Part shown: positions 5,499 to 12,503 of the stretch, piece after piece | Position numbering within the stretch: position 1 is the first letter of the stretch | Layout of the letters: every line of letters starts with the position of its first letter | From: Oscillospiraceae bacterium | GTDB lineage: Bacteria; Bacillota_A; Clostridia; Oscillospirales; Oscillospiraceae | Length of the DNA: 22,997 nt | NCBI GenBank assembly: GCA_017456105.1 | Contig: JAFTKA010000019.1 | Span: 1 to 22,997, forward strand | Direction: 5' to 3' | Made by a program: the position numbers and the translations under genes | The notes under the pieces: model-generated | The model's database searches: none | Told to the model about the DNA's origin: nothing | Seen by the model: only the letters and a program-made list of their open reading frames with translations

Positions 5499-7148
5499 TC
5501 ATTCCTCCTCGTTCTGCTTACAAAGCTCCACAACATCTTCTGCCGTTACGGCCATGGAAAATACATGCCGGCTCATACGGTTGGCGGCGGTGGTATAGAA
5601 ACTGTTGTTTCCAAAAAACCGCCTGGGACTGTCTGTGGTCAGGATCTGTCCGTCGAAGAACATACTGACCATATCTGCATACCTTGCACAAAATTCCACA
5701 TCGTGGGACACCATCACAACGGTGATCCCCTGCCCTTTTAGTTTTGCAAGGATCGCTGCCAGCTTTTCCTTAAAGAAGCTGTCGATACCCTTGGTAGGCT
5801 CGTCCAAAAGCAAAAGCCTGGGGTTTGTAAGCAGTACCTTCGCCAAAGCAGACCTTTGCTGTTCACCACCGGACAGGTCATAGGGGTGGCTGTCCAGCAG
5901 ATCTTCAATTTCACAGACAGCAGCAATTTCAGCGATCCGCTGCTGGTCCCCGGACATCTCCGCCAGCTCCTCCCGGACCGTTCTCTTAACAAACAGGCTC
6001 CTGGGATCCTGGGGCAGCATGGCAAGGCAGCCGCCGAACAGTTCCGACGCCTTATATTTTTGGGCTACCTTGCCGAACACCTTTACCTTGCCCCTGTAGG
6101 GCCTACAGATGCCGCAAATCGCTTTTAACATCGTGGACTTGCCTGTACCGTTGCCGCCAACAATGGCGTAGAGGCTGCCCTCCGGGACTTCCGCGGACAC
6201 ACCTCGCAGCACGTCCGGGCTGTCCTTTTCATACCGAAACCAAAGCTCCTTCAGAGAAAGGGCAATATCCCTTTTTTCATTCAGCTCTGCTGCCGGCAGA
6301 GTACCTATTCTTGGCGTAGGACAGGTCTTGCTGAGCCAGGTTCTTCCCTCCCGTACCGTCAGAGGGCAATCTCCCTCTCCCTTTGTTCCGTAGAATACCC
6401 GGACAGGAGTGGGCATGGCCGCAAACATATTGCTTCCCTTTTCATACAGAAGCTTTCCGATATTCCGGGGCGTATCGTCGGCGATCACCCGACCTTTGTC
6501 CATCACCACAGCCCGATCGGCATAGGGGAAAATATCCTCCAAGCGGTGCTCGGTAATGATCACGGTCGTACCCAATTCAATATTGATCTTCCGCACGGTG
6601 CTCAGAAAATCCGATGCGGCAATGGGGTCTAACTGACTGGTAGGCTCGTCCAGGATCAGCACCTCCGGCTGCATGGCCATAATGGAAGCAAGATTTAATA
6701 ACTGCTTCTGACCGCCGGACAAGGTGGCCACGTCCTTATGAAACCAATCGGCAATTCCGAAATAACAGGCCATCTCCGCCACCCGGGCACGCATGGTCTT
6801 CTGATCACAGCCAAGGCTCTCCAGGCCAAAGGCCAGCTCGTGCCAGACTTTATCGGTTACGATCTGGTCCTCGGGATTCTGCATCACAAAGCCTATTTTG
6901 GCAGACTGCTCCTGCCGGCTGACCTTTTCCACCGGCTCACCGTCAAACAGGATCGCACCGTTTTTTTCTCCGTTGGGTGCAAGCACGGATTTCATATGCC
7001 GCAGAAGGGTCGTCTTGCCGGAGCCGGAAGCACCGCACAAAACCACATACTCGCCCTTTTGAATTGTCAGATTGATGCCATCAAGCGTTTTCCTGCCATT
7101 TGCCGTAGGGTAAGAAAAGCTCAGATCCTTGATCTCGAAATGTGCCAT
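5499..7148 (-). CDS. ECF transporter duplicated ATPase (EcfA-EcfA' fusion, CbrU-like)
   Basis: Cytoplasmic motor of the ECF importer, with both ATPase halves fused in one 549-residue chain. Half one: Walker A GASGSGKTT (39-47), signature LSGGQKQ (143-149), Walker B VLILDEPTSQLDP (163-175) and His201. Half two: Walker A GGNGTGKST (331-339), signature LSGGEQQ (425-431), Walker B LLLLDEPTKGID (445-456) and switch His482. All catalytic motifs look intact in both halves. The ATG at 7148 lies 28 bases inside the end of the ecfT gene, so translation is probably coupled. A fused ATPase with a dedicated T and S component means a group I, single-substrate ECF system. Confidence 0.93.
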   Translation of the reverse strand: MAHFEIKDLSFSYPTANGRKTLDGINLTIQKGEYVVLCGASGSGKTTLLRHMKSVLAPNGEKNGAILFDGEPVEKVSRQEQSAKIGFVMQNPEDQIVTDKVWHELAFGLESLGCDQKTMRARVAEMACYFGIADWFHKDVATLSGGQKQLLNLASIMAMQPEVLILDEPTSQLDPIAASDFLSTVRKINIELGTTVIITEHRLEDIFPYADRAVVMDKGRVIADDTPRNIGKLLYEKGSNMFAAMPTPVRVFYGTKGEGDCPLTVREGRTWLSKTCPTPRIGTLPAAELNEKRDIALSLKELWFRYEKDSPDVLRGVSAEVPEGSLYAIVGGNGTGKSTMLKAICGICRPYRGKVKVFGKVAQKYKASELFGGCLAMLPQDPRSLFVKRTVREELAEMSGDQQRIAEIAAVCEIEDLLDSHPYDLSGGEQQRSALAKVLLTNPRLLLLDEPTKGIDSFFKEKLAAILAKLKGQGITVVMVSHDVEFCARYADMVSMFFDGQILTTDSPRRFFGNNSFYTTAANRMSRHVFSMAVTAEDVVELCKQNEEE

Positions 7149-7999
7149 TGTATGGCCTCCTTTATCTGTAACGCAGTGGGGATCAGAAGATATGCGGTGT
7201 AAGTGATCACGCCCCAGGAAACGGGTGCGACCGACAATGTGGGGGTATAGACAGCAGAAAGCTGGCCAAAATGGGCCGCCAGGATCGTAAGTGCCAGCAA
7301 GACCGGCATGAGAATCAGCAGCAGATAGTCCTGCAAGGTCATACGGTAGATCATAAAGCTTGACCGCTTTGCTCCACCGTAGCCCCTGGCACGCATGGAA
7401 TCTCCCGTAATGATGCCGCCCTCCAAAGCCCAGCCGGTCAACGCACCCAGAACCGTCGTTCCTTCCTTTACCTTTTCTTTGAAAGAAGCTGCTTCGTGTG
7501 CTCCCTTGCCGATGGACTTTCTTGCCCCGGCAATACTCCGGGTCTTGCCAATAAAATTGGGCACCATGCGAAATACCATCACCAGCAGTAATGATATGGA
7601 GGGGATCAAATTGCCGAAAAGCCCCATAAATTTATCGCTTGTCAGCACCTTATTATAACAGCCAAACCACAATAGCATAATGATGAATGTGGCCGCCACC
7701 GCCCCACCGTAGAGCAGAGCCTCAAAGGTGTAGGGCCTTCCAAACAAAAGAAACAGCACCCTGTCGCCATAGGTGTTGAAAAGAGGATTGATCACCGTCA
7801 GAAACACGAAAAGCGGCAGCATACCAAGGAGGAATTTTACGCCCTTTTTCCCGTTTAGAAGCAGGTAATATATTGCCCCGGTAACCAGTCCCGATGCAAG
7901 ATATGCCGGGTGCTGGATCATCACTGAGGCAACGATCGCCCCTGCAAAAAACAGAAAATTCACAGCCGGGTGGCACTTAGAAAATGCATCGTGTTTCAT
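7121..7999 (-). CDS. ECF transporter transmembrane component EcfT (CbrV-like)
   Basis: Membrane scaffold that couples ATP hydrolysis to the S component. 292 residues with hydrophobic segments near 10-60, 90-130 and two at the C-terminus. The coupling-helix Ala-Arg-Gly motif is visible in GDSMRARGYGGAKRS. The ATG at 7999 is chosen for its AAGGAGGAG ribosome site; an in-frame start at 8050 would include the leader terminator. It is the first gene of the operon. The leader upstream holds a terminator hairpin whose U-tract abuts the ribosome site and a long structured RNA, so expression is probably controlled by premature termination. Confidence 0.92.
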   Translation of the reverse strand: MKHDAFSKCHPAVNFLFFAGAIVASVMIQHPAYLASGLVTGAIYYLLLNGKKGVKFLLGMLPLFVFLTVINPLFNTYGDRVLFLLFGRPYTFEALLYGGAVAATFIIMLLWFGCYNKVLTSDKFMGLFGNLIPSISLLLVMVFRMVPNFIGKTRSIAGARKSIGKGAHEAASFKEKVKEGTTVLGALTGWALEGGIITGDSMRARGYGGAKRSSFMIYRMTLQDYLLLILMPVLLALTILAAHFGQLSAVYTPTLSVAPVSWGVITYTAYLLIPTALQIKEAIQWHISRSRI

Positions 8000-8015
8000 G
8001 GCGTCTCCTCCTTTC

Positions 8016-8043
8016 AAAAAAATAAGCTCCCTTTTCAGGGAGC
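8016..8043 (-). terminator. Leader terminator in front of ecfT
   Basis: Minus-strand hairpin GCTCCCT-GAAA-AGGGAGC (8043-8026) followed by TTATTTTTTT. It sits between the structured leader and the ecfT ribosome site, the usual place for the expression platform of a riboswitch. Confidence 0.87.
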
Positions 8044-8097
8044 GATCCAATCACAAAAAATATCCAGAAAACAGCCCCCAAGAGTTTTCCGAATAAT

Positions 8098-8258
8098 GTA
8101 CAAGGGCCGTATTCCGGCTCTGGACGCCCTGTTGCCCGGATCTTCTCAGAGAAACTCCAATGATCACAGGCGGCTTATTGTCCATCTACGGCGGCTTGGT
8201 ACCGCTGGGATACGTACAGACAAAGTCCGTACTGCCCATTCCAAATAGCACCTTGTAC
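8098..8258 (-). promoter_or_regulatory. Structured leader RNA, candidate riboswitch of unassigned class
   Basis: On the minus strand an 8-bp closing stem GTACAAGG (8258-8251) pairs with CCTTGTAC (8105-8098). Inside I can fold GTACGGAC/GTCTGTAC with a TTT loop, flanked by TGGG/CCCA; GCGG/CCGC; TGGAC/GTCCA enclosing GATC/GATC; and GCCG-GAATA-CGGC next to the closing stem. The last element (AGCCGGAATACGGCCC) is loosely like the B12 box of cobalamin riboswitches, and the position before a predicted corrinoid ECF operon would fit, but the conserved GGGAA and GGTGAAAATCC blocks are missing. Transcription would start near 8277 and a terminator follows at 8043-8016. Confidence 0.6.
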
Positions 8259-8283
8259 ATAGTGTTATTAAATTGATGCTTTA

Positions 8284-8312
8284 AGTATACAACAATAATC
8301 GCCCAAGTGCAA
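8284..8312 (-). promoter_or_regulatory. Promoter of the ECF operon
   Basis: Minus strand TTGCAC (8312-8307), 17-base spacer, TATACT (8289-8284). It gives a leader of about 275 bases before ecfT. Confidence 0.7.
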
Positions 8313-8342
8313 TCTTTTTCTGTGGTAATTTGTCTGATTTAT

Positions 8343-8354
8343 CCCCCTGGGGGG
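8343..8354. promoter_or_regulatory. C5-T-G6 palindrome upstream of the FecCD operon promoter
   Basis: CCCCC-T-GGGGGG flanked by A/T bases, ending one base before the plus-strand -35 box. Paired C and G tracts with A/T flanks are typical of operators for CsoR/RcnR-family metal-sensing repressors. No such regulator is in the window. Confidence 0.35.
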
Positions 8355-8355
8355 C

Positions 8356-8384
8356 TTTCCAATGCCGTCAGGAAGTGATATAAT
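8356..8384 (+). promoter_or_regulatory. Promoter of the FecCD/methyltransferase operon
   Basis: TTTCCA (8356-8361), 17-base spacer, perfect TATAAT (8379-8384). The weak -35 box fits a regulated promoter. The leader to the ATG at 8422 is about 30 bases. Confidence 0.7.
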
Positions 8385-8406
8385 GCGGTCGAAAACAATA
8401 TCACTT
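8373..8406. promoter_or_regulatory. 9-bp perfect inverted repeat over the -10 box and start site (candidate operator)
   Basis: AAGTGATAT (8373-8381), 16 bases, then ATATCACTT (8398-8406). One arm covers the -10 box and the centre is close to the expected transcription start, so a bound dimer or tetramer would block transcription. The arm-N16-arm spacing resembles NikR-type nickel operators, but the arm sequence differs from the proteobacterial consensus. Confidence 0.5.
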
Positions 8407-8421
8407 AGGGAGAATCGCTCC

Positions 8422-9483
8422 ATGAATCAAATTGCAGAACTGCAAAAAAGAAAAAAACGAAATATTATCGTGATCATAGCCTTGCTGGCAGCCGTCCTCG
8501 TTTTGGGCTTTGCCTGTCTGTTTGTAGGCTCCTCCCATATGTCCTTCCGGGAAGCATTGGAGGCCCTGTCCGGCGGCGGTAGCGATGCCCAAAGCCGGAT
8601 CATCTGGAAAATCCGCTTCCCCAGGGTGCTGGCCGCCATCATTGCCGGAGCGGGACTTTCCGTTGCAGGCCTTGTGATGCAGAGCACCCTGAATAATTCC
8701 ATGGCCTCCCCCTCTACTTTGGGCGTGTCCAATGCGGCGGTCTTCGGTGCAAACCTGTCCATCATCGCCTTTGCCGGTGGTTTTCTGTCCACAGGCAATA
8801 ATTTAAGCAGTTTCGATGTGGGAGCAAATCCCTATGCCACCTCTTTGCTGGCATTTATTTTCGCAACGCTCTCCGTTTTGCTGATCTTGGGACTTTGCAC
8901 CCTCCGGTCCTTCTCCCCCAACGTGGTAGTGCTGGCCGGCATTGCCATCGGTGCTGTGTGGACAGCCGCCACCACCATTTTGCAGTTCTACGCCACCGAC
9001 GTGGGCCTGTCTGCCGCCGTTATTTGGAGCTTTGGCGACTTAGGTCGTGCCACCTACCGCACCGATATCATTATGGCCGTACCGGTGATCGCAGGCTTCT
9101 TGTTCTTCATGCTGATGTCGTGGAAATACAACGCCCTTTTAAGCGGTGAGGCCACCGCCAAAACCATGGGTGTCAATGTATCAGGTCTTCGTTTTATTTC
9201 CCTGCTGTTTGCCTCTGTGATCACCGCCGTTTGCGTGTCCTTCTTGGGTGTGATCGGCTTTGTGGGCGTGATCTGCCCCCATATCACCAAAAAACTGCTG
9301 GGTCAGGACCACCGGGTTACGATCCCGGTCTCCTGTCTGATGGGAAGCCTGCTTCTTTTACTGGCTGATACCTTATCCCGCACCCTGGGCGGCGGCTCTG
9401 CCCTGCCGGTGGGTGCGATCACATCGCTACTAGGTGCTCCTTTCTTTATTGCCATTATCTTCAGCAGAAAGGAGAACCACTGA
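8422..9483 (+). CDS. FecCD-family ABC transporter permease
   Basis: Integral membrane permease for a metal chelate, heme or corrinoid (BtuC/FhuB/FecD family). 353 residues with around ten hydrophobic segments. Family features include KIRFPRVLAAIIAGAGLSVAGLVMQ, NNSMASPSTLGVSNAA, the mid-protein AGIAIGAVW and the C-terminal SFLGVIGFVGVICPHITKKLLGQDHR coupling region. ATG at 8422 is preceded by AGGGAGAA; an upstream in-frame ATG at 8362 would overlap the promoter -10 box. It is the first of four tightly packed genes, with its TGA overlapping the ATG of the ATPase gene. The imported ligand cannot be read from the permease itself. Confidence 0.93.
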   Translation: MNQIAELQKRKKRNIIVIIALLAAVLVLGFACLFVGSSHMSFREALEALSGGGSDAQSRIIWKIRFPRVLAAIIAGAGLSVAGLVMQSTLNNSMASPSTLGVSNAAVFGANLSIIAFAGGFLSTGNNLSSFDVGANPYATSLLAFIFATLSVLLILGLCTLRSFSPNVVVLAGIAIGAVWTAATTILQFYATDVGLSAAVIWSFGDLGRATYRTDIIMAVPVIAGFLFFMLMSWKYNALLSGEATAKTMGVNVSGLRFISLLFASVITAVCVSFLGVIGFVGVICPHITKKLLGQDHRVTIPVSCLMGSLLLLLADTLSRTLGGGSALPVGAITSLLGAPFFIAIIFSRKENH

Positions 9484-10247
9484 TGTTAAGAATTGATAAT
9501 CTCCACTTTCGCTACAGCTCTGACCCGGTGCTTCGGGGTGCTTGCCTGGAATTGGAGCAGGGCCAGGTGGGTATCCTGCTGGGCAAAAACGGCTGTGGCA
9601 AGACCACCTTATTTAAGAACATTTTGGGCATCGAAAAGCCCAAGCTGGGCGACATCGCCTTTGACGGTGAAAATCTTTTGAAAATGTCCCGCAGAGAGCG
9701 GGCAAGACGGATCGCCTATGTGCCTCAGCATATCCACTTCGGAGACCTGACGGTGTTCGATTCGGTGCTGATGGGCAGAGTTTCCTATTTCGGTATGAAG
9801 GCAGGCCGTGAGGACTACGAGGCCGTAGAAAAGATCCTGAAGGATATGGGGCTTTCTGAGCTTGCCAACCGCAGTGCCGAGTCTTTGTCCGGCGGTGAAA
9901 AGCAGAAGATCGCCATCGCCCGGGCTATGGCACAGGAGCCGAAGCTCATGATCTTCGACGAGCCCACCGGCAATTTGGACATTGCCAATGAGCAGCTGAT
10001 CATCGCAGAAGCCAAGCAGCTGGCCCGGCAGAAGAATATCAGCATTCTGTCTTCCCTGCACGACCTGAATCAGGCCCTTTATTTTGGCGATAAATTCTTC
10101 TTTATGAAGGACGGTGTGGTGAAATACGCCGGTGGAAAAGAAGTGTTTACCGCAGAGGTGATCAAAGATATTTTTGACATTGATGTCAAAATTGTCGAAA
10201 TCGAAAATCAAACGGTAATATTGGGAGGTTACCACAATGCGTATTAA
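9483..10247 (+). CDS. FecE/BtuD-type ABC transporter ATPase
   Basis: Cytoplasmic ATPase subunit paired with the FecCD permease. 254 residues, normal length. Walker A GKNGCGKTT (34-42), the Q-loop region YVPQH (79-83), signature LSGGEK (135-140), Walker B LMIFDEPTGNLD (155-166) and switch region SLHDLNQ with its histidine are all present. The start ATG shares a base with the permease stop codon (TGATG) and has AAAGGAGAA upstream. Its 3' end overlaps the substrate-binding protein gene by 11 bases, and that gene's ribosome site GGGAGG is inside its last codons. Such overlap implies coupled translation. Confidence 0.93.
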   Translation: MLRIDNLHFRYSSDPVLRGACLELEQGQVGILLGKNGCGKTTLFKNILGIEKPKLGDIAFDGENLLKMSRRERARRIAYVPQHIHFGDLTVFDSVLMGRVSYFGMKAGREDYEAVEKILKDMGLSELANRSAESLSGGEKQKIAIARAMAQEPKLMIFDEPTGNLDIANEQLIIAEAKQLARQKNISILSSLHDLNQALYFGDKFFFMKDGVVKYAGGKEVFTAEVIKDIFDIDVKIVEIENQTVILGGYHNAY

Positions 10248-11382
10248 AAAACTGCTTAGCCTTTGCCTTGTGCTGGTTATGACGCTTTCTGTCTGTGCCT
10301 GCAGTCAGGAAACACCTCAGGGTGATACCACCGTTACGGATATGATTGGCCGTGAGGTAACCGTTACCCCCGGCAGCTATAAAAATGTGGTCTGCGTAGG
10401 TGCGGGAGCCCTGAGAATGTACTCCTATATCGGTGATGTTGCCCTGCTTGCCGGTGTTGAGGATATTGACAACACCACCCTTGCTGAGCGTCCTATGATG
10501 TTCGACTCCGTGGCCCGTCCCTATGTGCTGGCCTTTGGCGATACGTTCAATACCCTCCCCTCCTGCGGTGTGGGCGGTCCTATGGCACAGGCTGCCGAGG
10601 CGGAAAAGATCCTCTCCTGTAACCCGGACATCGTGATCTCCGAGTTTGAGGATTTGGAGAAGGCTAATGCCCTGCAGGAGCAGCTGGGAATCCCCGTGAT
10701 TACCCTGAAGGCCGGCAAAGATGTGTTCGATGAGAATTTTGCCGGCTCTATGGAACTGCTGGGCAAGGTCTTCGGAAAAGAAGACAGAGCCGCCACACTT
10801 TTGGATTTTATTGCCAAGGAAAAGGCCGCTATTGCGGACAAAGTCGCCCAGATTTCTGAAGAAGACAAGCCCAGCGTATACATCTGCGGTCTGGGCAACT
10901 GGGGTACCACCAACCATCTGATGACCGCCGAAAACTACACTTCCTTCTCCGTCGCCGGAGTCAAGAACGTGGTCAGCGGTTTAGGTATTCAGGGTATCGG
11001 CCCCATTGAGGAAGAAAAGTTCGTAGAGCTGGGCGACCAGATGGACATCATCATTATGGACGCCGCGGCCGTCAAGAACATCAAGCCCCTGTACACAGAA
11101 GACCCCACTATGTTCGATACCTGTAAGGCCTGGCAGAACGGTGAAGTCTATTTGCAAATGGCCTATAACGCCTATTACACCAACTACGAAATTGCCCTCA
11201 TCAACACCTGGTTTATCGCCAAAACCGTTTACCCGGAAGCCTTCCAGGACGTGGATCTGACCGCAAAGACCAACGAAATCACCAAGGCTTTCCTGGGCGT
11301 CGAACTGGCAGATGATATCTTCACCTGCCCCTCTAGCTTTGGCGGCTATCAGCGAATCGATACTGCAACTTTCTTTAACTGA
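10237..11382 (+). CDS. Substrate-binding lipoprotein of the FecCD transporter (PF01497 type)
   Basis: Extracellular ligand-binding component anchored by lipid. Residues 1-22 form a lipoprotein signal peptide with lipobox VCAC and modified Cys22. The mature part begins with the family's usual TDMIGREVTV...NVVCVG pattern and continues with two alpha/beta lobes, including the CNPDIVISEFE segment and a C-terminal IALINTWFIAKTVYPEAF region. The family binds iron-siderophores, heme, cobalamin or other metal complexes. The CGVGGPMAQAAEAEKIL segment and several clustered Tyr/Asn residues are not enough to name the ligand. It overlaps the ATPase gene by 11 bases and is followed seven bases later by the methyltransferase gene. 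Confidence 0.92.
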   Translation: MRIKKLLSLCLVLVMTLSVCACSQETPQGDTTVTDMIGREVTVTPGSYKNVVCVGAGALRMYSYIGDVALLAGVEDIDNTTLAERPMMFDSVARPYVLAFGDTFNTLPSCGVGGPMAQAAEAEKILSCNPDIVISEFEDLEKANALQEQLGIPVITLKAGKDVFDENFAGSMELLGKVFGKEDRAATLLDFIAKEKAAIADKVAQISEEDKPSVYICGLGNWGTTNHLMTAENYTSFSVAGVKNVVSGLGIQGIGPIEEEKFVELGDQMDIIIMDAAAVKNIKPLYTEDPTMFDTCKAWQNGEVYLQMAYNAYYTNYEIALINTWFIAKTVYPEAFQDVDLTAKTNEITKAFLGVELADDIFTCPSSFGGYQRIDTATFFN

Positions 11383-11389
11383 GGTTTTT

Positions 11390-12292
11390 ATGGAAAAGAG
11401 AGATATTATTGAATTTTTTGACCGCTGTGCTCCCTCCTGGGACGCAGATATGATCAAAAGCGACACCATTATCGGAAAGATTCTGGACAATGCCGAGGTT
11501 GCCGCAGGTATGGATATTCTGGACGTAGCCTGCGGCACAGGTGTGATGTTTGACTACTATCTAAGCAGGAACGTTGCCTCCGTAACGGGCATTGACATCT
11601 CTCCCGAGATGGCAAAGATCGCCTCTCAAAAATATAAAAATAACCCCAAGATCCAAGTGATCTGCGGTGATGTGGAAGAATATTCCTTTGACCGGAAATT
11701 TGACCGGATCGTGGTCTACAACGCCTTCCCCCATTTCCCCTACCCCAAGCGACTCATTAAGATTCTGTCCCGCCTTTTGAAAGAGGACGGTCGACTGACG
11801 GTTGCCCACGGTATGAGCCGGGAGGCCATCGACAATCACCACAGCGGTGCAGCCAGCAAGGTATCCAACGGTCTCATGACCGCCGAAAGCCTGAAGCGGA
11901 TCTTTGATGCCCACTTTACGGTAGAAGTGGTAATCTCCAACGATTTTATGTACCAGGTCAGCGGTGTCAAGCGTGATGTGCTGGCACACTCCCACAGCGG
12001 CTGTGTCCACTCCCACGGTGGTCTTACCCATTGCCACACCCACGGTGAGGAAGACCACGATCATCACCCCGGTGAGAATGCTACGCCCTTGGAAGAACTG
12101 TTGGTGATGATGAAGTATCTTGTTACCCACAATGACGCCCACGCCCAGGAGGTTGCTGACCTTGCCCGAAACCTGATGGCCGCCGGTAAAGACGTTGCCT
12201 ATGATGAGATCATGGACGCAGTATCTGACTTTGATATGGTCAACGCAAAATTAGCCGCGATCTTAAACAAACTATCAGAGGAAAACACATAA
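11390..12292 (+). CDS. Class I SAM-dependent methyltransferase with a His-rich metal-binding insert
   Basis: A 300-residue cytoplasmic protein with three parts. Residues 1-195 are a Rossmann methyltransferase: motif I ILDVACGTGVMFDYY (43-57), GIDISPEM (67-74) and CGDVEEYSFDRKFDRIVVYNAF (92-113). Residues 200-226 hold ten histidines and two cysteines in the pattern HSHSGC-HSHGG-HCHTHG-DHDHH, typical of Ni/Co/Zn-binding proteins. Residues 233-298 form a helical tail containing MMKYLVTHNDAHAQEVADLARNL. The ATG at 11390 has GAGG upstream and follows the binding-protein stop by seven bases, so it is the last gene of the transport operon. Coupling to a chelate importer suggests handling of an imported metal or metal complex; the methyl acceptor is unknown. 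Domain calls are firm, role is inference. Confidence 0.88.
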   Translation: MEKRDIIEFFDRCAPSWDADMIKSDTIIGKILDNAEVAAGMDILDVACGTGVMFDYYLSRNVASVTGIDISPEMAKIASQKYKNNPKIQVICGDVEEYSFDRKFDRIVVYNAFPHFPYPKRLIKILSRLLKEDGRLTVAHGMSREAIDNHHSGAASKVSNGLMTAESLKRIFDAHFTVEVVISNDFMYQVSGVKRDVLAHSHSGCVHSHGGLTHCHTHGEEDHDHHPGENATPLEELLVMMKYLVTHNDAHAQEVADLARNLMAAGKDVAYDEIMDAVSDFDMVNAKLAAILNKLSEENT

Positions 12293-12307
12293 TAAGAACG
12301 CCCTCCA

Positions 12308-12408
12308 CGTCATTCCGAGGAGCAAAGCGACGTGGGAATCCGTAACTAAAACACCGCATTGGAGAAAACGGATTGCCACGCCAGTGTTCGCACTGGCTCG
12401 CAATGACG
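12308..12408. repeat. Dispersed palindromic repeat (REP/MITE-like)
   Basis: The left arm 12308-12343 starts CGTCATTCCGAGGAGC and ends GTGGGAATCCGT; the right arm 12368-12408 is its near-complement, ending GCGAGC..TCGCAATGACG. Each arm carries its own internal hairpin. Sequences of the type GTCATTGCGAG...GTGGCAATCC are widespread interspersed repeats in bacteria. It fills most of the gap between the methyltransferase gene and the shared terminator. Confidence 0.8.
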
Positions 12409-12425
12409 TCTTCTTGATGCACTAA

Positions 12426-12457
12426 AAAACAGGACCTGCAATTGCAGGTCCTGTTTT
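12426..12457. terminator. Bidirectional terminator between the transport operon and the aldolase gene
   Basis: Perfect 14-bp stem 12426-12439 with 12444-12457 (loop AATT), A-run on the left and T-run on the right. Bases 12458-12503 beyond it show nothing recognisable. Confidence 0.9.
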
Positions 12458-12503
12458 CTTATTGTATGGGTGGCAACCGGACAGCACAGATCCAACGGGA
12501 TCC

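Noticed and set aside
8098..8258. Calling the ECF leader a canonical cobalamin riboswitch
   Set aside because: Only a loose B12-box-like segment is present; the conserved GGGAA and GGTGAAAATCC blocks cannot be found, so the class is left open.
12240..12422. A 60-aa minus-strand frame over the palindromic repeat
   Set aside because: It lies mostly in the repeat and overlaps the methyltransferase gene, with no ribosome site.
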